Origin: Diphasiastrum complanatum
Lineage: Eukaryota; Streptophyta; Lycopodiopsida; Lycopodiales; Lycopodiaceae
Assembly (NCBI GenBank): GCA_029204225.1
Contig: CM055095.1
Coordinates: forward strand, 39,486,141 to 39,550,140
Length of the DNA: 64,000 nucleotides
Direction of reading: 5' to 3'
The stretch's first letter is position 1. Each line of letters starts with the position of its first letter. Both the position numbers and the translations under genes were made by a program. This document shows, one piece after another, positions 48,101 through 58,215 of the stretch. The notes under the pieces are model-generated. The model made no database searches and was not told where the DNA came from. It saw nothing but the letters and a program-made list of their open reading frames with translations.

Positions 48101-51100
48101 GTTCCCTGTAAGATAGTTCTATATTAGCTTCTCCTAAAACTTCAGGATAGCTGCTTTGACAGCCAGTTGGTGCCCTGAAGTCTTTTTTTCAGAGATTGAC
48201 TTGCATAGATTTGACTGTAGATAGATAACGTCTATAGTAATGTAAGTTGTAGGTCTCTGCTCAACCTGTTGCTCAGGTTCAGAGGTCAGCTGCTGAATCA
48301 TATTTCCCAGGACCAAGAATTGATGATTTTTTATTTTCTGAAATCCAGATTTCTAGCAGCTGGTCTTTTGATTTGCGCCTGCGGCTGAAATCGCTGAGAT
48401 AGGAGTGCCTAGAATGGACAGCCGATAGGAAACGGATTCTAAATCACTCGGTTTCCGCCTTGGACTAGAATCCATAGAAAACAGTTGTAGCAGCACTGAT
48501 TGGTGGAGCGATTCTGGGGGCTGGGAGGTCGCTGAACAATCAATGAATCAATGACTAAAGGTGCAGCTATACCATGCAGCAATCTAGCAACCTTCCCCCG
48601 TGAAGTCCCGGCTTGATGAGGCTAGGAGAGCGCGTTTTCTTTGGAAGTTTGTGGAGAACCGAAGATGTTCAGACGTGTTGGGGAAGAAGAAGGCGAAGCA
48701 GGAACGAACTATGGTGGCCGTGAAACTGCATAATGGTCGTGGTGTCATCTCCCAAGAGTTCCTTGGGGAGATCCTTGTTAGGGTTTAAGTGCCCTTATGG
48801 TTTGCAGGAAAGCCCTAGTGAGCATGGCTTTCTTTCTTTTTTAAAGAGGAGCTCGGTGTATGGTTGAAGAAATCGACAATGGAATTATTGATTCTCTATA
48901 TTGTAATTGAGAATAAGGTTGATGGAATAATTTTGCTTGTTTGGTAAATCCTAATTGATAGTCTATGGGCTAGTTTCATGGATTTAGGATTATATAGGGA
49001 ATTTCTTGTGTGAGAATGATTTGTAGACCAGTGGTTAGTCTTTACAATAATGGTAATGCTAACAGGTGAATCCATTGTTTAATTGTTTTTGGGTATTTGG
49101 GGAAATTATGAGATATAGATCCGGATCCCTAATGGTATCTCATAAGTTACAAATCGGAAACCCTTGAAGCTATTTCTCACCTTTTAAGAACCCTTACTTC
49201 TTTTGCATTTCTCAAATATAGACATCAGATTAAATTCATATGATCCTTCCAGCAGGGAAATTACTTCTTTTCTGAAGGATTGTTATCATCACGTGAATTA
49301 CTACTTGTATGGGTAAGGTTTGGAATTTGAGATGTTCCAAGATAGTGTATTTCGATTTCTTAAACCCAGATTGTCTCTTATGCATAGCTAGATCTCAGAT
49401 GGATGATGGCTACTGTCACGTGTGTTGGAAACGTTTGGAAGAAAAGTCATGTGTAATAGAGTGAATCCTTTTTGAAAGGCATTTATTAGACTTTTCAAGA
49501 TTTTAAATATTTTCATGAGTCATCTCTCTAGTTAACTTTTGTAAGAAATTGGCAATTTCTTTAAAAGGAGGGGTGAAGTGATAGGTAGAAGTCTATCAGA
49601 GGATAAGTTGCACAATTTTTGGATAAGAGAAATTTTCTAATTGTATTGAACAATCTAGAACTAGATGTGGTTTGAAATTGGAAATCGTTATGAGTACTAA
49701 TGTGTATGATCAAAAGTTACTAATCCTAGATTTGTACGGGATAAAAGTAAGTTTGATCATAGCATGCATTTGGAATGTCTGTATTAGATCAACCTAATCT
49801 TAGCCTGGATGCTAGGATCAAGGAACAGGTTGATTAAATGGGAGAAATTTGGTGGTAAAAGGTAAGTTGGGTTGGAAAACTCGTGAGAGAGAATGTGTTC
49901 TCGGTCTCAGAGATTTCCCAGATATGTTATTTACTCAAGAGAAATAGAATTATTTGGGAGCTGAGTTACAAGATTCTCAGTGAGATATGCGACATATGTG
50001 GATTTTGAAGGAATCTACCAGATAAGGACATATGTGTATGTACTGGGTCATAGTGAGATTGTTCTCATTTGTGCACAATTAATCTTGTATGGATCTACTA
50101 TGTATCCCAAGTTACTAGGGTTATCTGGTGCACTTAACCTAGCCGGTGAACATAGACATATGATCAAGTATTGTGATGGACAATTACTTGCAAAATACAC
50201 AGATCTTGTTAAGAGGGATTTATTTGTTAACTTAGGAATGGTTTGGATAAGAATCTAAATGTGGTGTTATAGTAATATAATTAAGATCTGTACCTGGACA
50301 TTTGAGATTTCTAAATCATTAGCAATTAACTTGAGTAGTTGGTTTACTCCTGTGGAAAGTTAATTGGTGAAATGGACAGTGTAAAGAGATTCACTGTCCA
50401 TTTCATCAAAGGACGAGATAGATATCCCCTACAAACATTGGGACCAGAGAGAGCATCAACCTCCTACTAGATCAGTCCATCCCAAAGTCCGATGATGACA
50501 CGTATGGAGTACCACAACAGTCATTCAGATACACAACATCAGCTCCTAGGTCCATCAGGACTTTCTTTTCAAATCAAACGAACGGGCTATAGAGAGATAT
50601 GTTTGACTCGTTATCTTATTACTTATATTGTTCAAATGTTTGTTTTAGCTTAGCTTTAGCTTATTACACTTTATGATCGAAGACAATTTTACACTCCCAC
50701 AGCAGGAAACATATTTGATATGTACCTTTTGCAGTCTTATGAAATTGTTGATACTAAAAGACATTAATAAATTCTTTTCCTTTCTTGCAAACACACTCTT
50801 AACTGGAAAGCATCAGAAGGCTTAGGTCAAATTTGTTGACCTTAAAAACAAAAATAGATCTTACAACATGTGTTGCCAGCGTTCAAACATGCAGAGTCGT
50901 TTATTAGCAAGACTGTATTACCACATCTCTGCTCGCAAGGGTAGCGTACATAGCTATATAACCTGCAAGATATGTATGTATGTGCATATGCATCAGCATG
51001 TCGACATTTTTTCAGATAACAAAGTTGAAAAACACTCAGGAACATCCTATTGTAAGCTCGAGTAAAATGAAACTTTTGGCTGACATCTTTGCAGAAAGAT

Positions 51101-54100
51101 ATCTATCTACAATGAAGCCACCCTAGCACTTTTAGAAGCGTTGGTTTGAAAATGCTTCTAAAAGTGATACTGAGTCCAATAAGGAGGGTAACAATATTAT
51201 ACACCAATGAAAAAGGCTATATAGAATTTTTTTGTCATCATGTTCAAAGTGCCAGAATGTAGCAGAATTACAGCAGGTTTAGTTGTTTGAAAAGAAAAAC
51301 CTTGATCATATCTCTCTGGTTTTTTTACCTTGCTACTATGAAACTTTTGATGCTTCCACTCATAGATCCAGCAAATCACGATTCGCAAATCGTGATTCTG
51401 CAAATCGCGATTCGCTGCCCAGAATCGGTTTTTATTTAGTTAAAAAAAAAGAAAAAACCAACAACAACAACAACAACAACAACAAAATGAGGCCATGGGC
51501 CAGCAGACCTGCGCTGGCATGGAGAGAGAGATTCGCTGCATCTGTGCTCTCGCTACATATATTTTTGTAGTATTTTGCAGACTCCAGTGTCACTTATGCT
51601 TACTAAACATATGCCCAGTTTGCATTTGCTGGTCCACAAAATACTGAATCTGCCTTTGCACTTTGGTTGGAGACTGGAGTGCACGTTTGTTAGACTATCA
51701 GCAGCATTTATAGAGATTGTTGAAGTGCATTACCTTGATTCAGTCTGTGGAGTTTGAGATTATTTTTATGACATGAAGAAGGCCAAGATTGATATTGTGC
51801 TCGTGTCACGTGCGCATCATGTTCAAGAAGGGCCTATAAGTCTGAGATATTTTTTATGTATAATGGCAGGGACCGGGCAGCCCGGTAAGGATTTTCAGAA
51901 GTTTTAGGATTTTTATGTGTTTTTTTTGGAATTTTATTGTTTCATGTAATATGCAACTTGAATTTTGTTATGAAATTGCAAAAAAACACATGACACTTTA
52001 TGCTTTTTAATTTGCCTAAAAAATGGGCATAATAGACAAAAGGTACCCATTGCGTAAATAGAAGGACAAAAGACACATACTGCTTTAGGATAACGGATCT
52101 GGGGAATTAAGGGGTTTAGTGTAAGGGGCTAGCCGCTATGGGATAAGAGATCCATGAAAAGGGGATTTTTAAAGAATTCAAAAAAACAAATACCAGCGAA
52201 TCGCGAATCGCTACACCCCCCCTCAGCGAATCGGGGCGTGATTCGGATCGCTGTCCAAAACGTGGCCAGACACTCACTGCTGCATATTTGCTTCCACTAT
52301 CCACAAAAGCTTGATATTGACTGATCGCTTAGAAAGTCAGTGCTTGCATTAGTCTGAAGGCTTCATGCAAAAAATCTTTGGTTAGAAGCTCATAGATTTC
52401 ACTAGAGTTATTACTTACCACTGTAACGTCCCATGAGTTTGACAACACCCACTCCGTTGTCAACGCTTTCTGCTTCTGTATGGGCTGCATTTATTGCCCT
52501 TTGTGCTTCTTCAACAGCAGTATCGAATCCAAATGACTTGTCAATCACCTGAAAAAATGTCTACTCAGTATCATATCTTGCGAACTCTACATGTGCTGAT
52601 TCTCAATGCTAGCTGGCTACAATCAATAGATGAAACATGTTAGCTTAGACGGGATCCATAATTGATGGATATTTCTAATGAAAATATTTCAAAAGAGGCA
52701 CCTATTCATCCAATTGTCACTACTTCAGAATTAACAAGAGTTGTCAGTCACTCTGGTTATCAAGGGCACAATGCTACTATCAGGCTAGCAATTCAAGGAG
52801 GACAGAGGGAACCATGGTTTAAAAGATAGTTTAACACAAACTTGAAACACATGCACATAGAAGGGACTTCAGATGGTGGCTATGCATCTCTTGTCCGAGG
52901 ATCGTTAGTCTGAAATTCAGTTGCTGTTCAGAAAAACAAAATAAAGAAGCGTCCAGCTTGTCCTATATGTCCTAAGAATCTTCCTGGTCTTTATTAAGCA
53001 TCAATAGATCAACACCATTCTGAGTTGTGCTTATATATCTATTTGTGAATTGGAATATATCCAATTTCAAAAATTTAATTTTGAAAGTCAGTGATGTCAT
53101 AAGGTAAATATACATGCAAACAATACAGTATGCTAATGCTTTTTTTCTTTACTAGTGGTTGCTATTGCTGGACATCACATATCTGATCTTTGAATCGTCA
53201 CCGTCAATTTACAAGAATTCATGCAATCTTTACTACTCTTTGCTATTTCTGGACATCACAGATCTACCAATCTTCATACCTTCACAATTTATGTGATTTT
53301 TACTAACTTCCACAGCTTTTTAGACGAGCTTCCTAAATTTGGTACTCATTACAGTTGCCTGACATACAAAATGTGAAAAAAGATCAACAAATAACAGAAA
53401 TATGCATAAGATGCATCCACACTATCTTCCACATACCTTAAACAAAGACTGATGTGTTGAATTTCCCTTCCCTAGTGAAGGGTAGACTCAAATATGATGA
53501 AGGCTAGCACTTTAAAGCTGATTTAGTTTAGTATCCGGATAAAAGGAAAATTACACATCAGATTGCTTAAAAGAAAACTAGACCTAGAGAAGCTAGTGGA
53601 CAAGTGCACCATTGAAGACAAACAATTGTATATCATCACTAACTTGCTTGATTCCTTCTTTCTGTTTCCATTCTACTTGTTCTCCTTCCTCTTTATAGCT
53701 ATCTGCAGATGCACTGTTTTGTTTCCTGTGTGCTACTACGAATTTTATTTGGTCTACCATTTCATGGGATGCTGGTTCATTCACAAAAACTACTACCTTC
53801 ATAGGTCACCTTTTTCCTAATCATCAAGAATCACTACAAATGTCTGGTTGTAAGAGCATGCTCTTCGTCCATACCAAAATCATGAGTCTCCATAATAGAT
53901 GATTCATTGAGGCTATTTAGATATTCAAGCTCTCAGCAAATATTGTATCTTTGGATACCTTCTGCACGATTTCAAAAGTTTGATGTGCCATGGCCACCCT
54001 ATTTACAAAAAAAAATGTGGTGATCGATACCATTACCTTAATTTGCCAAATTTGACATCAAGTCTAGTGGATAGCATGTTTGTTATCCTTGGCAATTCAG

Positions 54101-56492
54101 ACACTATCTTTCTAGATATATACAAAAGATGCATTTCAATAGCTTCACGCAACTGGAATTTACAATGTAGACATCAATATGCAAGTGATTTTAACTACTG
54201 TAGACAGAAACAACAACAACAACAATGCTGGGCACTAAACAACTAACTGCCCAAGAGCGTTAGGACAAGACAGATAGCTGGGTGATCCTTTTGAGATTTT
54301 AAAGCAAGCCAGGATATGTAGTAACTTAGCTTTGACATACAACCCAGGGTAAAAAGTATTATAGCATGGGTGTAGCTAGTAACCATTGCCATGTAGCTAA
54401 GGCTTGCGTCTCCGCAAGGACTCTATCCAAGTATCAAGCTTTGTGTTGACCAAGGAAACTTCCATAGTTCATTGGATGTATGGTAATATGTGATACATTA
54501 TTTCCATTCTTAAAAAAATCTCTTAGATTTGCCAAAGTTCTACCCGACATGCACACATGAAATTTTCCATGAAAAGCCAAAATAGTTAAACGCAGTGGAC
54601 TCCATACATCAATATCGTTGTCAATGGTCTTGGGGATGCCAGCAACAGCTACTTTGACACCATTCCGTCTCAGCTCCTGCATGAAGCAGGAGGAACAAAA
54701 ATTAGTTTCAGACTGCTAAATCTCAACTTGCATTCCATCTGTCATTCCCAAAGCAGTTGTCAGAAAATGCCAGAATACAGTAAGTTTGACAATCTTAGCA
54801 TCCATCAATTTATTAGTAGGAAGACAATACTATAACACTACGAGATGACTTAACATAGAGCTGGGGGAGAATAAACACCAGATGCAAAGGCAAGTTGTAA
54901 CAAATAAGTCAGGAGTGCCCCGAAAATGCCTTCTATAAGAAATGGCTGCCTGTCCATAATTTTGCCAGTACACTATAAACTGTTTGTAAGACATAAAGCT
55001 TAAATTCGTTGGGTACTGCTTTGTCACTTTCAATGTGACTTGTTTTAAAGTTATGGTTGTAAAGTTATGTAATACCCTTCACGTACATGTTTGGTAAAAT
55101 GCAAAGCAGGCCAAGCAAAAATTGAATGGTGCTATGATTTGTTACTGATTCAGCCATTGCTCTTGATTGTCGTACTACCATCAAGAAAGGAGTGGCATAC
55201 TTTCTGACTTGTCATTTACATTAACTCTCACAGACCCCACCACATTTAGGTATTGCTCTGTGCCAGCGTAATCACTTCGCTTCCCCTCAAGTCTAGATGG
55301 GTCCAGAAACACCTTGTCACTTTGATGATTAAGGTCAAGCATTTTGCTGGAAGAATGTAATGAAGATTCCAGAAGTGGTTGTGCTGCCATGATCAGAACT
55401 AGAAAATTTTAAAAGGAATAGAAAGCAGTACGCGCTACAAACTTATAAAATCTTTCACTAGCTAGGCTTGGTGATTGATAGATTAACAGACACTGATTGT
55501 GTCAGAAGGCAGCATTCTAAAGCAATAATTATATTGAAGCCCAATTTCAAGAGCAAGAAAATGTATGCCAGGTTCACAACTGCTTAAAGTGTAAGCAAAG
55601 TTATCAAAATGTAAAACAAACTTGGTTTGATTATATCATGGTGAAATGCAATTTTTGTTTTTTGCTAGTAGCAAACTCACATCATCCTTTTTCATTCATC
55701 CACATATTGTGGTCCTAATTGATTCAGGCATGTTAAATGATTGTTTCATAATTTAAGTTAAATAATTACTAAACAAAACTGTCTTATGACAATTGGATCT
55801 TACTTTCCCAGATTCTTGATTAAAATTCAGAGTAGACTTTCTGCAAAAACAAAAATGAAAAATAGGACTCTGATGCTGACAAAGAGTGAATTTGTGGTGC
55901 CTGTGTGACGTGTCATTTTCTACAACTTGAGAAATGCCACATACCTCATAGATCGCATTTGCTCCTTTTTGTGTCCCATCACCACCAATAATGTACACCT
56001 TTCAAAAATTGCAAATTCAAATTCTTTAAGAAAAGAAATCTTCCATGACTTTCATACCTAAAGGTAGGAACAATAGCAAAGTCCAATAAACATCAAATCC
56101 AATAAAGATGAGAGAGATCAAGGAAAAAGAGAAGGACATTCAATGCCAAAATGGTAGACTTCCCACCTTTCTTTGATTGAATATGAAAATCAAGTACATT
56201 GTGCCACTATTTATAGTTCAGAGTGATGAAAGTTTGCCTCATTTTACAGCTTTCACTTGTTGAAGAATAAACTCTGTAAAAAAAAGCAACATAAGGTGAA
56301 AACTTTGCAAAATAAGAAATGGATACAAGATACCTGGTTGATCCTTCTGTCTGCAATGCTGCTGACAATCTTTAAGGTATCGTGGCCCCCTCGTGAAGTA
56401 CCAAGTATTGTCCCCCCACGTTTGTGAATATCGTTTACGATCTTTGGGTCTAGCCGTATGGTGTTACGAGCATAAAAACCTCTGTACCCTCC
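40343..56492 (-). CDS. PFK: ATP-dependent 6-phosphofructokinase, C-terminal 353 residues, nine exons; N-terminus not in window
   Basis: Converts fructose-6-phosphate and ATP to fructose-1,6-bisphosphate, the committed step of glycolysis. Exons in gene order are 56492-56334, 55998-55945, 54676-54608, 52548-52419, 50962-50922, 41652-41425, 41298-41253, 40853-40699 and 40522-40343. All junctions are GT-AG and frames join exactly. Motifs seen: [34 protein letters not shown] (glycine where PPi-dependent enzymes have a second Asp, so ATP type), PKTIDNDID with the catalytic Asp, [14 protein letters not shown] and SSTNQPSFL. Sequence such as [14 protein letters not shown] recalls the cytosolic plant PFK2/PFK7 group. 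The CGGLCPGLN exon and everything upstream (about 140 residues) were not found; 7.5 kb of repeats lie to the right, so the gene probably continues outside the window through a very long intron. Confidence 0.95.
40699..40853 (-). CDS. PFK: Phosphofructokinase exon with DPTYMVRA
   Basis: Starts one base into a codon (D split between exons) and encodes [20 protein letters not shown] to HAYIPIN. The donor is gtaagc. Confidence 0.95.
41253..41298 (-). CDS. PFK: Phosphofructokinase small exon (46 bp)
   Basis: Encodes [15 protein letters not shown] plus the first base of the next Asp. The acceptor is ttcttcaacag and the donor gtaaca. It supplies the IKYIDPTYM join expected in the family. Confidence 0.9.
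41425..41652 (-). CDS. PFK: Phosphofructokinase exon with AEGAGQ
   Basis: Encodes 76 residues, [20 protein letters not shown] to LWLCQNLK. It includes [13 protein letters not shown] and the [12 protein letters not shown] block. Phase 0 at both ends. Confidence 0.95.
42072..42140. repeat. (CT)n microsatellite
   Basis: About 34 CT units inside the large phosphofructokinase intron. Confidence 0.97.
42800..46320 (+). mobile_element. Ty3/gypsy LTR retrotransposon body, broken copy
   Basis: In order: gag (42870-43480, with a [11 protein letters not shown] capsid-like stretch), zinc knuckle [13 protein letters not shown] (about 43831), retropepsin with [10 protein letters not shown] (about 44120), reverse transcriptase (44760-45360, with [12 protein letters not shown] and FIDDIL), RNase H (45590-45770) and the [12 protein letters not shown] block (about 45940). 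It looks chromovirus-like, but the clade is not certain. No flanking LTRs were recognised for this copy. It is broken with at least five breaks. It lies opposite in sense to the host gene, in its 9.3 kb intron. Confidence 0.85.
46435..47439 (+). mobile_element. Second Ty3/gypsy fragment with possible LTR
   Basis: A second, different reverse transcriptase core ([28 protein letters not shown]) starts 120 bp after the first element and continues into an RNase H start ([11 protein letters not shown]). A candidate LTR follows, 46949-47439 (TGTTACGACC... to ...TTACATTCA), and next to it is tatcagagccc, like a primer site. The order suggests two gypsy copies joined end to end. Broken in several places; age not estimable. 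Confidence 0.6.
47440..50921. other. Rest of the large phosphofructokinase intron
   Basis: No gene or named element was recognised. A 33 bp tandem duplication built on ccagctagcaggtggaactc is at about 47868-47933. Open frames here look like chance. Confidence 0.4.
50922..50962 (-). CDS. PFK: Phosphofructokinase micro-exon (41 bp)
   Basis: Encodes [13 protein letters not shown] after completing the split Gly codon. The acceptor is atatcttgcag and the donor gtaata. It restores the [26 protein letters not shown] sequence expected in plant PFKs and is too short for ordinary ORF calling. Confidence 0.93.
51127..51166. repeat. Perfect 13 bp inverted repeat
   Basis: cacttttagaagc (51127-51139) and gcttctaaaagtg (51154-51166) around a 14 base loop. 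It could be the fused ends of a small transposon. It lies in the intron right upstream of the micro-exon. Confidence 0.85.
51370..52253. mobile_element. Two arrays of the palindromic word cgaatcgcgattcg
   Basis: 51370-51428 and 52194-52253 carry repeated aaatcgcgattcgc, agcgaatcgcgaatcgct and relatives. The first array is followed, and the second preceded, by A-rich sequence. Between them are an (AAC)n run at 51461-51485 and about 700 bp of unassigned sequence. The layout matches the other word-array loci, but no ends or target duplication could be fixed. Confidence 0.4.
52419..52548 (-). CDS. PFK: Phosphofructokinase exon with KLMGRYS
   Basis: Encodes [20 protein letters not shown] to VVKLMGRYS plus one base of Gly. 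MGR contributes to the fructose-6-phosphate site. The acceptor is attttttcag and the donor gtaagt. Confidence 0.95.
52549..54607. other. Phosphofructokinase intron, 2.06 kb
   Basis: No gene was recognised. A loose direct repeat, ctggacatcaca(t/g)atct, occurs at about 53171 and 53249. Confidence 0.6.
54608..54676 (-). CDS. PFK: Phosphofructokinase exon with PKTIDND
   Basis: Encodes 23 residues, [20 protein letters not shown] then DID. TIDND holds the catalytic base. Phase 0 at both ends. Confidence 0.95.
55181..55390 (-). other. Orphan open frame inside a phosphofructokinase intron
   Basis: A 69-codon frame from [23 protein letters not shown] to ESMPLLS, on the same strand as the gene. Its composition looks like protein, but I recognise no family, and it does not fit between the PFK exons on either side. 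It may be a cryptic exon, part of a captured gene, or chance. Confidence 0.2.
55945..55998 (-). CDS. PFK: Phosphofructokinase exon with GGDGT
   Basis: Encodes 18 residues, [18 protein letters not shown]. The GGDG form marks an ATP-using enzyme. Phase 0 at both ends. Confidence 0.95.
56334..56492 (-). CDS. PFK: Phosphofructokinase first exon in the window
   Basis: Encodes 53 residues, [20 protein letters not shown] to IADRRINQ, with the ATP-binding [12 protein letters not shown] region. The acceptor is tcaatttttcag at phase 0. The exon that should precede it was not found up to the right edge. Confidence 0.95.
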
Positions 56493-56899
56493 CTGAAAAA
56501 TTGATACATTGAAGCCATTGATCATAAGATGCAAAAAAACTTACTGATCTTTCCAAAAATTGCAGGGCTCAATGCATTTGCTTCATCTATCATACAGAGA
56601 TGCATGTATCCAACTTCACTTGGAATTGTACAGGAGTAATGTTTAAGAAGTTCAAAACCAGCTCTATGTGCAGAATTTTAATACAAGAAGCATTTGAAAG
56701 TTGACTACACAGTCCATTCGTTTTCTCAGAAAATGCTCTATAGAGATGATGAGTGATAGTTCTGCAGTGTGTGGAATGGGATGTAGTTCCACACGTACCG
56801 CAAAACATAAAATTTAGAAAATTCCCGCTAATTGGCAGGCTTGATAGTCATAAAAAAGCACAAAAAATTGAGGTAACAAACTAAAAGCATTCCTAGGAC

Positions 56900-58215
56900 A
56901 GACTGGGACATCCACGCATCCTATTTCATGGCAATGGAGCCTGCCTGAACTGACTCTTTGCATATAGATGAACAACTTGAGAATAGCCTCTACCTATATA
57001 GGGAGCAAGGCAATTCAGCTCGGAATCTAATGTGGAATAGAGGGCTTGGCCTGTATCATATGTGAGAGCGTAGAAATCTGAAGTCATGTAAGGCTGGCCT
57101 GCTCGGGTATTATAGATCCTATACACCATGTCTCTACTACATACATAGTTGTGGGGTGACCAAGGTGTCAAAAAGATGACATTTAACTTACTCTAAGCAT
57201 CTTGTACATGTCACCCAACTTATAGAATTAATCCCAAGTTGACCAAAAAAAATCAAACCTTCCCAAGTCCACTAGTGGCTGCATGTCTAACGCTAGAAAT
57301 AGGTCTCATAAATAATAGCGCCAGGTATGTATGATAAGAAACCATTTCCAAAGGCTAACCATCCAATGTCAACGCATGTTACTGAATATAAGATCATGTA
57401 TTGAAGACCATAATCTTGGACTTCATCACATTGACCTCCAAACCCCAAGCCATACAAAAAGAATGCAAACCGCCGCTACTATAGACTCTCCCTACTCAGA
57501 GAGATCCGAACGACATCATCAGCACATTATAGATCTAAAATCAAGATGTCACAAAGACTACACCCCTATCCACCATCCTAATCAACAACCCTCTCAAGCT
57601 CATCAATATAGAGGCTAAATAATGTGGGAGATAAAGGGCAACCTTGCTTCACTCCAATGGTGTTGTCAATCAAATGAGGTGGACCCTCCTTTGTCTTATA
57701 ACATCTTAAAACTCTCTAATACAATGCCATAACAAATAACATTGTGTCGATGGAGAAGCCAAGCTCCCTCAAAAGTATGTGGCATGCTACCTATCAAGTC
57801 AAGTGCTCACTTGAACTCTACCAAGCAACAATGAGCTCTCTTTCTCCTTAATCTTGCCTCCTCAATATGTGACTCATAGTTGCATCGAACCGCGGTTCGA
57901 ACTATTCGAACCATTCGGACCCGGTTCAAACCGGAATTCGGTTCGAACCGGATTTAGGGCAAAAAAAAAAAAAAAAACCCAAAAAGTAAACAAAAAACGT
58001 TTTGAAAAAAAGAAAAATTCGGTTCGAACCGTTTTCCAATTCGAACCTGGCCTGCCGGTTCGAACCGGAAAGAATTGATTCGAATCGGCCGGTTCGAATC
58101 GGTTCGAATCGGGGTGTAACCTTGATGTGACTTGAGGGTGAATATCTGATCATATATGGACTGATGTGCCTTGAAGCTAGCCTATGTAGTTGTCTATACT
58201 CATCATCATTGCTCA
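56900..58215 (-). mobile_element. LINE (L1-type) reverse transcriptase remnant
   Basis: On the - strand, in order: YDQIFTLKSH then IEEARLRRKRAHCCLVEFK (about 58190-57790, split by the element at 57875-58124), GVKQGCPLSPTLFSLYIDELE (57655-57590), an ADDVV active-site block near 57510, GGLHSFCMAWGLEVNVMKSK (about 57475-57410), and a weak LVTP..YG.E.WG block near 57150. This is the standard order of a plant LINE RT up to its C-terminal part. Stops and frameshifts are scattered, so it is dead. It lies just upstream of the leftmost known PFK exon in gene order. Confidence 0.85.
57875..58124. mobile_element. hAT-like non-autonomous element with palindromic word array (250 bp)
   Basis: Flanked by the 8 bp direct repeat atgtgact (57867-57874 and 58125-58132). 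Ends read inward as catagttgcatcgaacc and caaggttacaccccgatt, sharing CA..GTT.CA. Both halves consist of ggttcgaacc and close variants (at least eight), around an A-rich core with an 18 bp poly-A. An 8 bp target duplication and CA(R)GGTT-like ends point to the hAT superfamily. It inserted into the LINE, whose reading continues on both sides, so it is the younger of the two. Confidence 0.82.

Noticed and set aside
49980-50258. 92-codon open frame in the large PFK intron
   Set aside because: Hints of retroelement-like sequence but no motif I could name; treated as intronic debris.
53563-53820. Overlapping 69- and 85-codon frames on both strands in a PFK intron
   Set aside because: No family resemblance; intronic, and the two frames shadow each other.
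57880-58110. tRNA-like GGTTCGAATC sequences
   Set aside because: B-box-like words are repeated many times, but there is no A box, acceptor stem or cloverleaf; they belong to the word-array element.
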